Origin: Clarireedia homoeocarpa | Taxonomy: Eukaryota; Ascomycota; Leotiomycetes; Helotiales; Rutstroemiaceae | Reading direction: 5' to 3' | NCBI GenBank assembly: GCA_001465935.1 | Contig: LNKV01000006.1 | Coordinates: forward strand, 124,001-188,000 | Length of the DNA: 64,000 nt | Program-made: the position numbers and the translations under genes | Shown here: piece after piece, positions 11,166 through 22,900 of the stretch | Layout: the number at the start of each line of letters is the position of its first letter | Numbering within the stretch: the stretch's first letter is position 1 | Notes under the pieces: model-generated | What the model saw: only the letters and a program-made list of their open reading frames with translations | What the model was told of the DNA's origin: nothing | The model's database searches: none

Positions 11166-12038
11166 GCTTAATTTCGACTTGATATTTTGTTCAGGAAGGT
11201 ATGCACTGTTAATGAAGCCAGTAGGTAGTTCGCCTTTCGAGGATCGGCAAGCGGTACATCATTAGATTATATAAATATCGCAAACGATCCTTTGCAGTTG
11301 TATAACGTGTTATTCAAACACTGCCTTCGACCATGGTCTACTCTCACTCGGTCTGATGAAACAGACCATGTTTGTATGTTAATTCGTAGCAGAGGTTAAT
11401 GTGTCAGTATGAGCTGCTAGAGCGTGGCGTTGTTGGAACCAAGCTCTACGTATAATTATTATGAGAGCGGACTCTTGGGTTGAATTATAGGTCTTGCATA
11501 TTTTCGTACTTCATAAAGAAAAGCTAGAAGCAGCAAAAACCCAGCGGAATGAACGCGGTCAAGAAGTGTGAGAAAGAGACAAACGTTGGAACCTCGTGGA
11601 TATTCAGAGGAGCGAAGGCGCGGCCATTATGCAAACCATGTATGAGCAGCCTACCTTTGAGCTTACCTCATCTAAACATTGTTTCGTTTTGAACCGTACT
11701 ACTGGTTAATGTTTCGTGCTTTCACGGATAAGACGGTTGTTTTGGGAGGAAGAGGTCGTAGGGCTACAACACAATCCTCTTGGCCACGCCACTGGCGCGC
11801 GCTAAGGTTAAGAACATTTCCCCGGCCAACAAAAACGAGGGAAACATGTAAAAATGGTTTGCTACAAATATGCTAGGAAATTTTTCATATATTTCAGACG
11901 CCGTTGCGTGCTGGCAATTTGATAGATTAGAGAGCCCCTAGTTTGATCTGCGCGGTAGACCGTATACCTCCAAATGTTGTGAGACATTGAACTGCAGCGA
12001 CGAGCTTTCTTCCAATCCAGCTTGAAAATGAAGTCTAC
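11166..12038. other. Intergenic
   Basis: This 873-bp region between the start of the Arg/Ser-rich gene and the 3' end of the GH31 gene holds no recognisable gene or repeat. Confidence 0.5.
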
Positions 12039-14135
12039 TTAATCTTGTCTCACAAATACTGGCATCGAATCGATAGGGCAATCAACCTCCAATGTTTTGC
12101 CGCCATCCAAAATAGGCCCACCATGTTGCATCATCCATTTCGCCCCAACAGGCAAGTAAACACTCATCTTTCTCTGGTCCGGCTCGAACACAGGGAAACA
12201 TAGATACTTTGGCCCATACATATACTGAGTCTCTAACTCCCAGCATTTGGGGTCGTTCGGGAAGTCGTAGAAACATGGTCGCATAACAGGCGAGCCTCGT
12301 TCGTGAGCATCTTTCATCAATGAACGGGTATAATCTCGGAGTTCTTCTCGTAACAGGAGGTATTTCTTGCAGATCTCGTAGACCTCTTCTCCATATGACC
12401 AGACCTCATTATCTGCACCACTACGGCAAGTAGCTCCCCCACCTTCGCCTACTTGAGGTTGTCGGGGTTCCCGGTCTCCATGTAGTCGCATGACAGGACA
12501 GAAAGTGCCCCACTGGAACCAGCGCACGAACAGTTCTTGAAACTTTGGGTCTTTGGGATCTCCACCATGGAAACCACCGATATCTGTTGTCCACCATGGA
12601 AGCCCTGCGAGTCCCATATTCAGACCTGCAGCGAGTTGGTTGCGGAAACTAGACCATGAAGATGCGATGTCTCCACTCCACACTAAAGTGCCATACTTTT
12701 GGGAACCCGCCCAGGCACAGCGGATGAGGTTGACGATATTATCCTGTCCTGCGGCTTGCATGCCTTCGTAGAAAGCTCGTGCATATTCGACTGGGTAGAT
12801 CTGGCCAATTGACAAGTTAGAACCCTTCCAGTATCGATAATTATCAAAGTCATATGCTGTATATTCGGGTTCTGTCTCGAAAGTTAGCTGAGAATGTATT
12901 AGGGACACTAAATACGGAGGTAACATACCTGCTTCATCCAGCCAAAACACTTTGATACCCTTCGAATAATAATTGGCCTTTACTTTCTCCCAGATGTAAG
13001 CTCTTGCTCCTGGGTTAGTAGCATCGAAATGAATCGTGTCGCCCTGAAAATCCATGGCTATGCGAATCCCCCGGTCCATGCGAGTCAAATACCCCTTTTC
13101 AAGCATCTCTTCATAATTTTCAGAGCGGTTGTCAACCGTAGGCCATATTGATACCATTAATTCAATTCCGAGGTCAGTCAGCTCTTTCACCATTGCATCT
13201 GGGGATTGTTAATTCTCGTATCATGACAGCAGATGGAATCGTATCTCACCAGGATCTGGCCAGAAATTCTTGTCAAACTTCCAATCACCCTGTCTGGGCC
13301 AGTGAAAAAAGTCGATAACAATCAAATCAATTGGTAACTCCCTTCTCTTATATTCTCGAGCGATTTTCAACAACTCTTCTTGCGTTTGATATCTGAGCTT
13401 GCACTGCCAGAATCCGAGACCATATTCGGGCATCATCGGCACGGTCCCCGTCGCCGCAGCATAGCTATGCACGATTTCGGCAGGAGTGTCTCCGGCCACA
13501 ACCCAATAATCTAGAAAACTAGTTGAGTATGCTTCGAAACTCATGATATTCTTCCCGAAGACCGCACGTCCGACAGCGGGGTTGTTCCATAAAAACCCAT
13601 ATCCTCGTGAAGAGAGGGCAAACGGAACACTTGCTTGAGAATTTCTATGGGCTAGTTCCAGGTCCAAGGACTTTAGATCGAGATATGGTTGCTGATACTG
13701 TCCCATTCCAAATATCTTCTCGTTCTTGTCCTGGGATTCAAATCTCAATGTCAGGTGGTAGGCCCCACCGAGATTTGGTTTGAATTCTCGCGCATCAACA
13801 TTGATAGCACTACATTTGGGATCGGTAACATCGAGCCGATTTCGCACGTATTCCTCCAAGAGCACTTTTCCGTCCTTGTTGTAGATCATAAGCTTGCCAC
13901 GGGAACTAACGGTAGCTCGTATTTGCCCATTGGTGATTGATGCACTATTCTCTCCTATTTCAATCGCAGCGGCTGGAGACTCGACCTTTTGACTCAAGGC
14001 CCATCCTTCTTCTGGATTAGGGAATTGTGATTCCTTCGTTGATTGAATGCGAAACGCATGCTTTCCCCATGGCTCAATCCAGAGCTCCTCGGCGTCGTAT
14101 CGGAACACCAATCGGTTGTCTTGCTGAAAGAGCAT
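12039..14135 (-). CDS. Intracellular GH31 alpha-glucosidase / alpha-xylosidase
   Basis: This is a glycoside hydrolase family 31 enzyme of about 662 residues that cleaves terminal alpha-linked glucose or xylose. Exons are 14135-13250, 13198-12929 and 12871-12039; the 51- and 57-bp introns follow GT-AG rules, and the second has an AGCTAAC branch site. Splicing the second intron restores the active-site run WLDEAEPEYTAYDF, with the presumed nucleophile Asp about 383. The presumed acid/base is Asp about 453 in VWSGDIASSW. Other family marks are GFWQCKLRYQTQEEL, IDFFHWPRQGDW, GLPWWTTDIGGF and RLHGDREPRQP. There is no signal peptide, so it likely acts in the cytosol on imported oligosaccharides. 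The motif set resembles the alpha-xylosidase-like branch more than secreted fungal maltases, but substrate preference is inferred. It is divergent from the DUF4267 gene. Confidence 0.9.
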
Positions 14136-14555
14136 ACTGTCGTCGTGATCAGGTTCAGTTCATTTAATTCTTTGAATCTTTTTTGAGCCATAGCGAGACC
14201 AGAAGAGCATCTTTTGATACAGACGGAGTCGTCAATCGGTGGTCATTGACCCGAACTATGTGCAGAGCTTGATGTCATTGCCTAATTAGATAAATAAGCA
14301 AATTGCACCCGATTGGCTAAGACGATGCATCGACTGGACCCCACTGATTGGCCATCAACACATGACATTGCTGGCAACGACAAGTTTTGGATGCAACTGT
14401 ATTGAAGTTGCGAAGCGAGAGATGCCACATCAAATATATGGCTATCGCCACGACAACAGGATCTTGGCTTTACGTACGTACTGTAAATAAGAGAATAAAA
14501 ATTGTTAACCCCGCGTGTTCAATCTTGATCCTAAGACTGAAAAACTCCTGTCGAA
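14136..14555. other. Divergent intergenic region (GH31 / DUF4267)
   Basis: This 420-bp segment separates two divergent start codons. It contains no obvious repeat or structured element. It presumably carries both promoters. Confidence 0.45.
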
Positions 14556-14954
14556 ATGGCCTCTTCAAAAATCTCCCAGTCCAGCGCACTCCGCTCCCTC
14601 GGCTTCCTCTTCGGAGCTCTCCCACTCGGCTTCGGCATTAATGCCATCCTCCGGCCTGACCATGCACTTACATTCTTCGAATTCGAACCTCCAGCACTCC
14701 CCGCCGACAAAGCACTGGTCAACTCCTTGATGGTGATTTACGGGATTAGAGACATCTTCATGGGCGTGGCAGTCTTTGCCGCTGCATATTATAAAGCTCA
14801 TAAAACATTGGGGTGGGTTTTGATAGCGACTGGTGGAGTTGCATTTGGGGATGGCCTTGTATGCTATCAAGCAGGAAAAGGCGAATGGAATCATTGGGGT
14901 TATGCACCAGTTTTGGGTGTGGTTGGGTCTTTGTTCCTTGGGCTCTTGGGTTGA
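14556..14954 (+). CDS. DUF4267 small integral membrane protein
   Basis: This single-exon gene encodes 132 residues. The product is hydrophobic with about four membrane segments (around residues 13-30, 55-75, 82-100 and 115-131) and carries the sequence GFGINAILRPDHAL and the MVIYGIRDIFMG stretch typical of fungal DUF4267 proteins. The function of the family is unknown. The last ten codons and stop (14923-14954) recur with one mismatch at 19246-19277, next to a duplicated block, which marks a duplication breakpoint. Confidence 0.85.
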   Translation: MASSKISQSSALRSLGFLFGALPLGFGINAILRPDHALTFFEFEPPALPADKALVNSLMVIYGIRDIFMGVAVFAAAYYKAHKTLGWVLIATGGVAFGDGLVCYQAGKGEWNHWGYAPVLGVVGSLFLGLLG

Positions 14955-15337
14955 AGTTCTCCTACGGTGATAGTCCGCCCCGATAGTGCAATCAGGATGC
15001 AAACCAGAGTGGTTTTATTGAGGATTATCAGACTGCGATGGGGGAAAATGAGTGCAAATTGTGAAATGGGGAAATGGAAATCTTGGTTCTTGCTCAGTTC
15101 CGCAGTGAGGCATTTGATGGCGAAATCTATATCGTGGTTTTTGTCTGTCATTGACACACAAGGATAGAAATTTTATCTGCACACTCTTGACGAGAGACTC
15201 GTGATTATGCTAGTGTCATTGAGCACATGCTATATATCTTTTTCTTGACACTTAATTATGTCTCAACGCTTATATTCTACATGAGTGTTGACGATAGTCA
15301 TCTAGCAGGAAATTCATGAAGCTATATTATCAGATTC
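14955..15337. other. Convergent intergenic region
   Basis: This 383-bp gap lies between the 3' ends of the DUF4267 gene and paralogue 1. I see no gene or repeat in it. By eye it does not align with the corresponding gap before paralogue 2 (19278-19918). Confidence 0.45.
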
Positions 15338-15795
15338 TCACTTAACAATAGATCGGAATATTCTCTCGTGATCAGTCAAGTTAGGCCCTCTGATAAATTC
15401 AGTGGCTGTCCAGGCCTTGATAGTGCCATCTTTTGGCAACAAGTGACTAGCCATCCATGGGAGGAATCCTTTTGATCGCTGGGCCCACGTTTCGACCGTC
15501 CTATCTAAAGCTTCCTCCCTCTCTCCAATCTTATCCAACAGACCTAGACTGCGGCATTCCTTCCACCGAGTCAAAATTGTGGTACTTGGTGACAACCTCC
15601 TTACGTCAAAAGAATTGTTCGGTCCATCGTGAGGCTCCAAAATTAATCGCCCCAGTTTCTTTCCCGTGCCATTTACGAACTGGAAGTAACCTCCAACAGG
15701 GATCTTTAGCTCTCTGAATCGCCTTGCATTAGTTTGTTCGCACCGAGGTTTGCCATCTATGAATATATCTCTCATGATGGGCTGAGCTGCTACTG

Positions 15796-15834
<39 letters not shown>

Positions 15835-18460
15835 CCGATGTATCTTGAAGATAATCCCGCGTCACCCCATTTGGCTGTCCCGCTGCCGATACATTGCCGG
15901 CTTTTCTAGATCTCTGACGTTGATTCATTCGCTCGATGAGTACCTTCTCCGCATCATTTCCATTTTCGGGTTCTTTCTGGGCGTGGTCCCCGACCGCGGG
16001 ACTCTCTGACTGGGCAACACCCCATATAGAAGAGAACTGGGCATACTCATCCCTACCAGACGTGGCTCTGCCGGGCCTTTCTTCTAGGCCACTGGTATCA
16101 ACACAAATCATCGTATCAATCATTCTATCCTTGGAATCGCTGTGAATCATACATGACGGCGTCATTATTGCGAAAGTCGCGCATCCTACACTATCCTTTA
16201 CCATAGATGTCCACTGAGGATTTAGTTTTCGGCCGTCCCTCCTTTCTGCTTCCGTGATGTCCCATACTTGTAAGAGGTTGTCGTCGCCAACGCCCGTGAA
16301 TCTCAGCTCAGATAGTATACACTTGAAGACAAATATAAGGGTCTTTCTGTATTCGGGTGAAAGGTCATACCATTTTTTAGAGATATGCTTGATCGCGTAA
16401 TGCAGCTTGATTGTCTGGATGACCTCCTGGTACGCAGTTTTGTCGAAGCGGGCCTCAAACCAAGGATTCAACCCAGGGTTCTTCAATAACGTCCATAGAC
16501 TGATGCGACGAGCATTTCCAGTGCAACGGCTGATCTCCACTACGCTTAAAAAATCCAGATAAGACTGATAAGGTTGGTGGAGTGGATTGGAGTCGGCTAC
16601 CTTTGAGTCTATCCAGTCCTCAATGATCGAATCTTTCAAAGTCCATCCCGAATCAAACTTGTAGGTGCAGCCCAGACTGACTGTTACGTATTTACCTGCT
16701 GATATTTGGGAGGATATAGCGTCCTTATACCATGATGGCAACTTTGTCCTAAGTTCAAAAATGAGGAATTCACGACTATATCTTTCTTTCTCTAAACATA
16801 GACATGGCTCCAATATTGTGACGCCCGTTAGCTTGCGTCTCTTTTGCCTTGTGCCAGGTGCTCCAATTAGAAGGTGCTTAGTAAGAGGTATTTCCAACCC
16901 CCCTACCCCGCCCTGAGGTTCTTCATCTAGCCAACCAAACCAATGGCAGAGAACTTCATTATCGGATGTAATTACGGACTCTGAAGACGACGATGGCTCG
17001 ACCCTACAGATTGTGCCCCCTCGGACATGGATCGACCTTGTATTGGAGTTTCGAGAAGCATGCACGTCATACCTCACAGGACCCCAAAGTTGTGCAAAGT
17101 CTTGAACAGATGTAGACAAGTAAAACTCCTTGAAGTTGAAGGTATTCGAAGTAGAGCTAGCAGGCTCAAAGTGAAATGCCCAGACTGGCTGCTTGAGAAA
17201 TCCATTCAAACACCGGAGACATCGAGGGGCCATGAAAACGGTGCCACCGAATGTTCGGATCTGCAATCCTTCACTTAAGACTCCAGTAGGTGTCTGGCCG
17301 GCAACATTGACGTGAGATCTGATAAACGACAACAATGCAAAATGAAGAATGCTCACAATGGAGCTTTGTAGACTGTTTATCGCTTGCCATTTTTCCCACT
17401 GTAAAAGATTGTTGGGTATATGCGGTATGTTTAACCCAATTGACGAAGTAAGGTGGAGTAGAACTTCCGAAATATCATCTAGAATTTGGTCCATTTCACT
17501 AACAGGAAGTTTCGATGCCGCTTCATGCAGAAGCTTGAAGAATGTGTTCAAAGTCGGTATACTAATTGGGACAACTTTCAAGGTACTGTATCTTTCACTA
17601 TCAACAACGATGATGTTGAAGCTTGAAGTTGTAAACCCTTCATTTTGAAGCAGATTCACCCCATTAAGAATAGCCGAAAGCCTTCCTAAACTATCGTCAA
17701 AATTCAGTTTAATCTCGACCGAATATGAAGAATATTCTTTTATAGACAAATCAGGAAGGAAAAGGACGGCATCCTCATTGTCCATCCGGATATTGTGGAG
17801 AGAGTTTGGGAAGAATTCCCAAACTCTCTTCGACAATGATGATATGTGATCGAAATACGAAGTAGGATCTTCGGCAAACTTCACCATGGGGGAATTCAAC
17901 GTATGGTTTCGCGGTAATGCATCATCATTCGAGAGAATATCCCCAACTTCTGTTACCATAGGTACATCTGAGATAGTCTGTTCCATGGGTGATGCATTGT
18001 CTGATGGACGGCTTATCTGACCGAGGCTCATATCAGAAATATCTGGCGACGAGAAGCTCAAAGTTTCGGCAGTTGACGCAGCTGGAGAAAGTTTCGATGA
18101 GCTCTCTTTGGGGCCATCGCTTTCCAGCATGGATGAGTTTTCGTTACCGGGAGTCTCTCGGTGATCATCTTCCGATCTCGATGAAGAGATCTGACTCGCA
18201 AGCCCGGATGAGCTTTGAGCGATAGATGAGTTCCGGGACACAAATGCACTTCGAGGTACGATCGAATTTCGTGGTGGGGGTGGGGGTGGGGGTGGGGCGC
18301 CTCTCAATTTATACTGCTCGACCAAACAGTTTGAACATCTTTGATGTGAACACTCTGAACAGAATTCTATGCTTGTCGCCATTCCAAAAGCGCGATATCG
18401 TCCATCGATATCTCTGCAATAGCAACAGGACCAAACCCAGACATACTCAGGCTTTGGCAT
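15338..18460 (-). CDS. Large fungal protein with N-terminal Cys/His finger (paralogue 1)
   Basis: This is an intronless gene for 1040 residues. The N-terminus carries a small zinc-binding-like module: WSCCYC at about 10-15, then CSECSHQRCSNC at about 34-45. A proline run follows (about 58-65), then a Ser-rich linker. The rest has conserved blocks shared with paralogue 2, including MAPRCLRCLNGFLKQPVW, GKYVTVSLGCTYKFDSGW, EDWIDS and CTGNARRISLW. Near the C-terminus an Ala run of over ten residues is encoded by a GCA repeat, followed by GYFQFVNGTGKKLGRL and WAQRSKGFLPW. There is no signal peptide or clear membrane segment. Finger-plus-long-domain proteins of this kind are common in Pezizomycotina and uncharacterised; I assign no function. 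It is the tandem partner of the gene at 19919-22948. Confidence 0.75.
15796..15834. repeat. CTG/GCA trinucleotide tract encoding poly-Ala
   Basis: A run of CTG triplets on the plus strand reads as GCA (Ala) codons in paralogue 1. Paralogue 2 lacks the tract, so it arose after the duplication or was lost there. Confidence 0.9.
18270..18298 (+). repeat. G5T tract encoding poly-Pro; possible G-quadruplex
   Basis: Four runs of four or five G separated by single T (18276-18280, 18282-18286, 18288-18292, 18294-18297) fit a tight G-quadruplex pattern on the plus strand. On the coding (minus) strand they read as a proline run in paralogue 1, just after its Cys/His finger. Confidence 0.8.
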
Positions 18461-19071
18461 GGCGGATGATATTCAGTATCCTGTATGGTCTTACATATAT
18501 CGAACAAACACGATGTATTCTTCTACACCAGAAAGAGAATTTGTAGAGATGTCGTTAAATTTGCGCGCAGCCTTATGTTCTCCACGACTCTGACCGCGCG
18601 CAGCCTTATGGGTTCCATAATGATCTAGGCGATTCTTAGACCGATATTGATTGGACTGGGTAAAAATTGATAGGTAATGAGCCGTACTACCATGACCGCA
18701 GTTGAGAGTTGGGGTGCCTGTCCAATCATTGTTGATTTGTCAGATCAACGCGCGATGCAAGATGGCTCTTTCGAAACTCCAAGTCGACTGGCGAGCGCGC
18801 ATTGTCACGACAGAATTGATGTTTCACCAAATGGTGAGCGACTTAGCACGTGCAAAAGTAGAGGAGTGAGGGCCGCGACATTCTTGTGGCTTTGCACGAG
18901 CAGACATCTGTCCAACTGGGTAGGCCTTATGATAGGAAACTAAACTGCCAGAGCTGCTTGTTTGTTCCTCTTTAGCTCGTCGACGTTGTGACCTAATTTT
19001 GGTCCAAGTCGCAATGAACGAGTAGAGCACTATGTGTATGTACTATATTGAGTTTAGCGTGCCCACTCGCA
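18461..19071. other. 5' flank of paralogue 1
   Basis: No gene is visible. A 15-bp direct repeat (GCGCGCAGCCTTATG) sits at 18563-18577 and 18596-18610. Close behind, TTCCATAATGATCTAGGC (near 18612) resembles the opening of the duplicated block at 19072 and 23324. Confidence 0.5.
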
Positions 19072-19247
19072 TTCGTTCCGTAATGATATAGCTTCTATAT
19101 AAGGATGATCAGCCAATCAGCATTCAGAATTAGCCAGCACCTGCAAGACCCTTAATGAGAGAGGCTCTACGGTAGCAGCCCCCACCAACGAGAATCAAAT
19201 GCCGTCCTCCGCTATAGAGCACAGCCCTACGAGATGGATGCCGTATT
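19072..19247. repeat. Duplicated non-coding block, copy A
   Basis: This block matches 23324-23531. It shares TTCGTTCCGTAA at its start, then CAGCCAATCAGCA, AGAATTAGCCAGCACC and GCAAGACCC..AATGAGA, and a perfect 54-bp match at its right end (19194-19247 with 23478-23531). Copy A lacks about 30 bp present in copy B near 23445-23475. It lies upstream of paralogue 1, as copy B lies upstream of paralogue 2, and contains a TATATAAGG and a CCAAT word that could serve as promoter elements. Confidence 0.9.
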
Positions 19248-19277
19248 GGGTCTTTGTTCCTTGGGCTCTTGCGTTGA
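19246..19277 (+). pseudogene. Relic of the DUF4267 gene 3' end
   Basis: Thirty-two bases match 14923-14954 with one mismatch. They cover the last ten codons and stop of the DUF4267 gene. The relic abuts copy A directly, with a 2-bp overlap of the two homologies, as expected at a tandem-duplication junction. Confidence 0.85.
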
Positions 19278-19918
19278 AATAGCATGGGTTAAAATGTCTA
19301 TCGGCATAGAACTACGTAGCAGGTAACGCGGTAGTGGGGCCCGAGGAACAATATCTTCAGAGGAGTAATGAGCGATGGGGATAGAGCAATGCATCTTGTC
19401 TGTGGGGGTGTGCGATCCGTGGCGAGCATGCATTGCTGCTAGCCTGGTCTCTACAGCCTCTGAGCGATGTTGGGTGTGCTTCTAGGAATTCGCGCTTGAT
19501 AAGAGGCCAGGCTGTGTTTAGATTAGAGCACCAGCACCTTACCAGAGACTGCAAATTCCATTCCTGTCTCATAAAGTTTCATGATGAAACTGTAATTACA
19601 GGTCCAGCCGTGTGAATGTTAAATAGTCCCAACTAGCAGATCATCATGAACAGAATGACTGGTCCGCTTTCACAGCCCCCACAGCCCCCACAGCCCCTAC
19701 AGCCCCTACAGCCCGGGTTCTTGCACCCAATTATCGTTCAAACTCGTTGTACTTTAAGGAAGAAAATGCAGGCATCGTGTAGATACGTGCTATAAAGATA
19801 GTGCTTGGAAGAGGAAGAGCGATAAACTGTTCTCATCCGCTGGATGGGAGTTAACTACTGTAAGTGACAAGGAAATTTCGAGCTACACATATGACTCAGG
19901 GAACTTCGTTAATGATTA
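19278..19918. other. Intergenic 3' of paralogue 2
   Basis: No gene is visible. Around 19675-19713 there is a short tandem array of the 9-bp unit CAGCCCCCA/CAGCCCCTA, about four copies. Confidence 0.5.
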
Positions 19919-22900
19919 TCACCAAACAAACGCCTGAAATACTTTCTGTCCTTCATCCAAGGTTCCCTGCCTGAGATTCTCCGTTACCGGAATTATATCT
20001 GCAGTACTTCCTTCGGGCATGAACCGATTGACTACCCACGGTATGAAGCCTGTTGACCGCTGTGCCCAAGTCCCAACCCTCTTATCCAGTGCTTTCTCCT
20101 TTTCATGGATCAAGCCCAGTATACCAAGGTCGTATGGTTCCCATCGAAGCGGGAGGATATTGTCAGAGGAAAGTTTTCCTATGTTTACCGAAGTCTCAGA
20201 TACTAGACGTCCCACTTTCTTCCCTCTACCGTCAACGAACTGAAAATTACCCAGACTTTGATTCGCAAGAAATTTTATCCCATTTTGAGATACAGAGTCA
20301 GACGGCTCATATAACATATTTGTAGGAGGTTTTTTGTTTCCTAGTGGAGGAATAGAAGCAGGATTCGTAGGAAGTTCGTTTGGCTGCATCGAATATGTTT
20401 TGCTGGATTGTACTCTAACTGATCGATGGGCACTTCTAGCACTTTGACGCGCTCGTATCCTCTCATGTAGTTGTATCTCCACATCCGGTTGATTACCAGC
20501 AACAGGTCTTCCATAGCGATCTGCTGCTGAATTTTCTGCAGTCGTTTTAACGCCCCACTTAGACGAAAATGTCGCATTCTCATCTTTTCGAAATGGATTT
20601 GTATCATAACCCTCCGCTGCATGTTCAACCGGGCGATTAGTGGTATCTTTATACTTCAAATTTTTGTTTGCGAAGCAAAATTGTGTGTTTAATATCGTCC
20701 CCTCCGAGAGCTTACCATTACAAGGCCAGAATGTTGATGGTCTGTATTCCACGCATGTAGCGGTTATTATGGCAAATGTTGCACACCCAGTGTCATCTCT
20801 CAATATAGAAGTCCATCGAGGATTGATTTTTCTCCCGTCAACCCTTTCGACATCAGTGATATCCCACGCTTGTAGAAGCTTGTCTTTTCCAACTCCAGTG
20901 CACCTCAATATCCCTAGTATAAACCTCAAAGCAACAATTAGAAGACTTCTACCATCCTTGTGTAATGACAACCAGATAGACGCGATCCGGCTCATTGCAG
21001 GGAGTCTTCCAAGTATACTGTCAAGATTTAGACAGAAGTCTTCGGTCAAATTCCGTCGTAAATAGCCAAGTACGCTAGGATGGTTGAGTAAATTCCACAA
21101 ACTAATTCTGCGAGCATTCCCTGTGCAACAGCTCACATCCAAAACAACTGGAATATCTAGATAATGCGGTTTTGGATAATGATTCTGGTCTGTTTTGGCT
21201 GCCTCTGAATCTATCCAATCCTCGAGTATGACATCTTTCATGGTCCACCCTGCATCGAATTTGTATGTAAGACCCAAGTTCACCGTAACGTATTTACCAG
21301 CGGACGTTTGTAGCGATTTAGCATCAAGGTTCCATGAAGACATTCTGGTTCTGAGCTCAAATACCTCATGTCGTAAACTATATCGATCGGAACATTGACA
21401 ATTGAATGATACATTTACTTCCGGTACCTTACTTGCTGTTTGATCGAAACCATTGCCACCGACTAGGAGTCGCTTACTTGTGTCGATTGTAATGATTGCG
21501 TGTGGTTCTCCTTCCAGTTGGGGTTCTAGCCAATCGACCCAATGACAAAGAACTTCATTCTCGAGTGGTTTTATCCAGGTTGGATGTTGGTCAGACTTCC
21601 TGCTACGTATATTGCCTCCGCGTACGTTTATTAAAGAAGTGTATGGATCCCAACATTTGCTACAGTCAAGCTTTATCGGACCCCAAAGCTCTGCAAAATC
21701 ACGTAGATAAGTGGATAAGTAGAACCCATCGACATCATACTCAGCTGATGTTGAATCTTCGGCTTGGAAACTGAATGTCCAAACAGGTTGCTTCAGAAAT
21801 CCATCCAGACATCGTAACTGTCTAGGGGCCATCAGAATATTACCCCCGATTGTCTGGATTTTGAGGGTAGATTGCATGCTTCCAGAAGTTGTATGATCAG
21901 TAACATCGAGATGTGACCGTATGAATGTGAGTAGTGCTAGGTGAAGGACTTTCAAGATCGAGATCAGCAAATGGCATGTTGTCTGCCACGTCTGCCATTG
22001 TCCCACGAGTGAACTTATATGAACGGTGATGCCCAAGCCAAGAGTCGAAATTACGTGGGACAAGATGTCTAGTATATCTTTCATAATCTCCGGCAGTGCC
22101 GGCTGTTGGTTCGAGAGCTCCGCTCCCTGTATTACCTCTTGAAGAAGATCAGAAAGTATGGCTAGAGTTGGCATACTAACAGGCATGATCGTGAGAACTT
22201 TGGGCCTAACGGCATTGTGTGTGATGATGCTATAACCTGAGGCTGTAAACCCTTCGTCCTCGAGAAGTCTTACGCCAGCTATTATTGCGGACAATACTTT
22301 CATGCTGGAAGTAATTTCGTGTTGGAAGGTCATGGTATATGTCATATCATCTGAAGAATCAGAAATAGAGCTTTTCGGTAAGCGCACTATATGCTGCTGA
22401 CCATCTATTAATTCAATGTCCTGAAATGTTTGTGTATTCAATGAGAGAACTCTCCGCGAAAGAGATAGTATATCGGCAGCGTAAGAGGAAGGGTCTTCCG
22501 CGAAAGCTTGTAGTGCTGAGGGCATATGGTGGAACTTGAACACCTCTTCACTCATAGAAGCTTTGTATTGTTCGTCCTCATCTGCGAAACATGTTGGCAT
22601 GATAGAGTTGACACTCGGTCCAGGCAGGGTATCGACATTGAGCTGCTCTACCGAGCCGTCCGACGATGGCTTATCAACGCCAAATTCTCTAGAGAATCCA
22701 GAATTACCATTATTTGCAACCGATGAAAATGGAGGAGATGAGTCACTAAGATGATGGCCTGCAGTGATCTGTTGTGCAATGCCCGTCGATGCTGAGGATT
22801 CTCTGTAGTCTAGTGTCTTGATAAATTCCCGATAACATGTTGAACAACTCGTATGATCGCATCCCTGGCAGATTAGACAAGATGCAATAATAAAAGGCCC

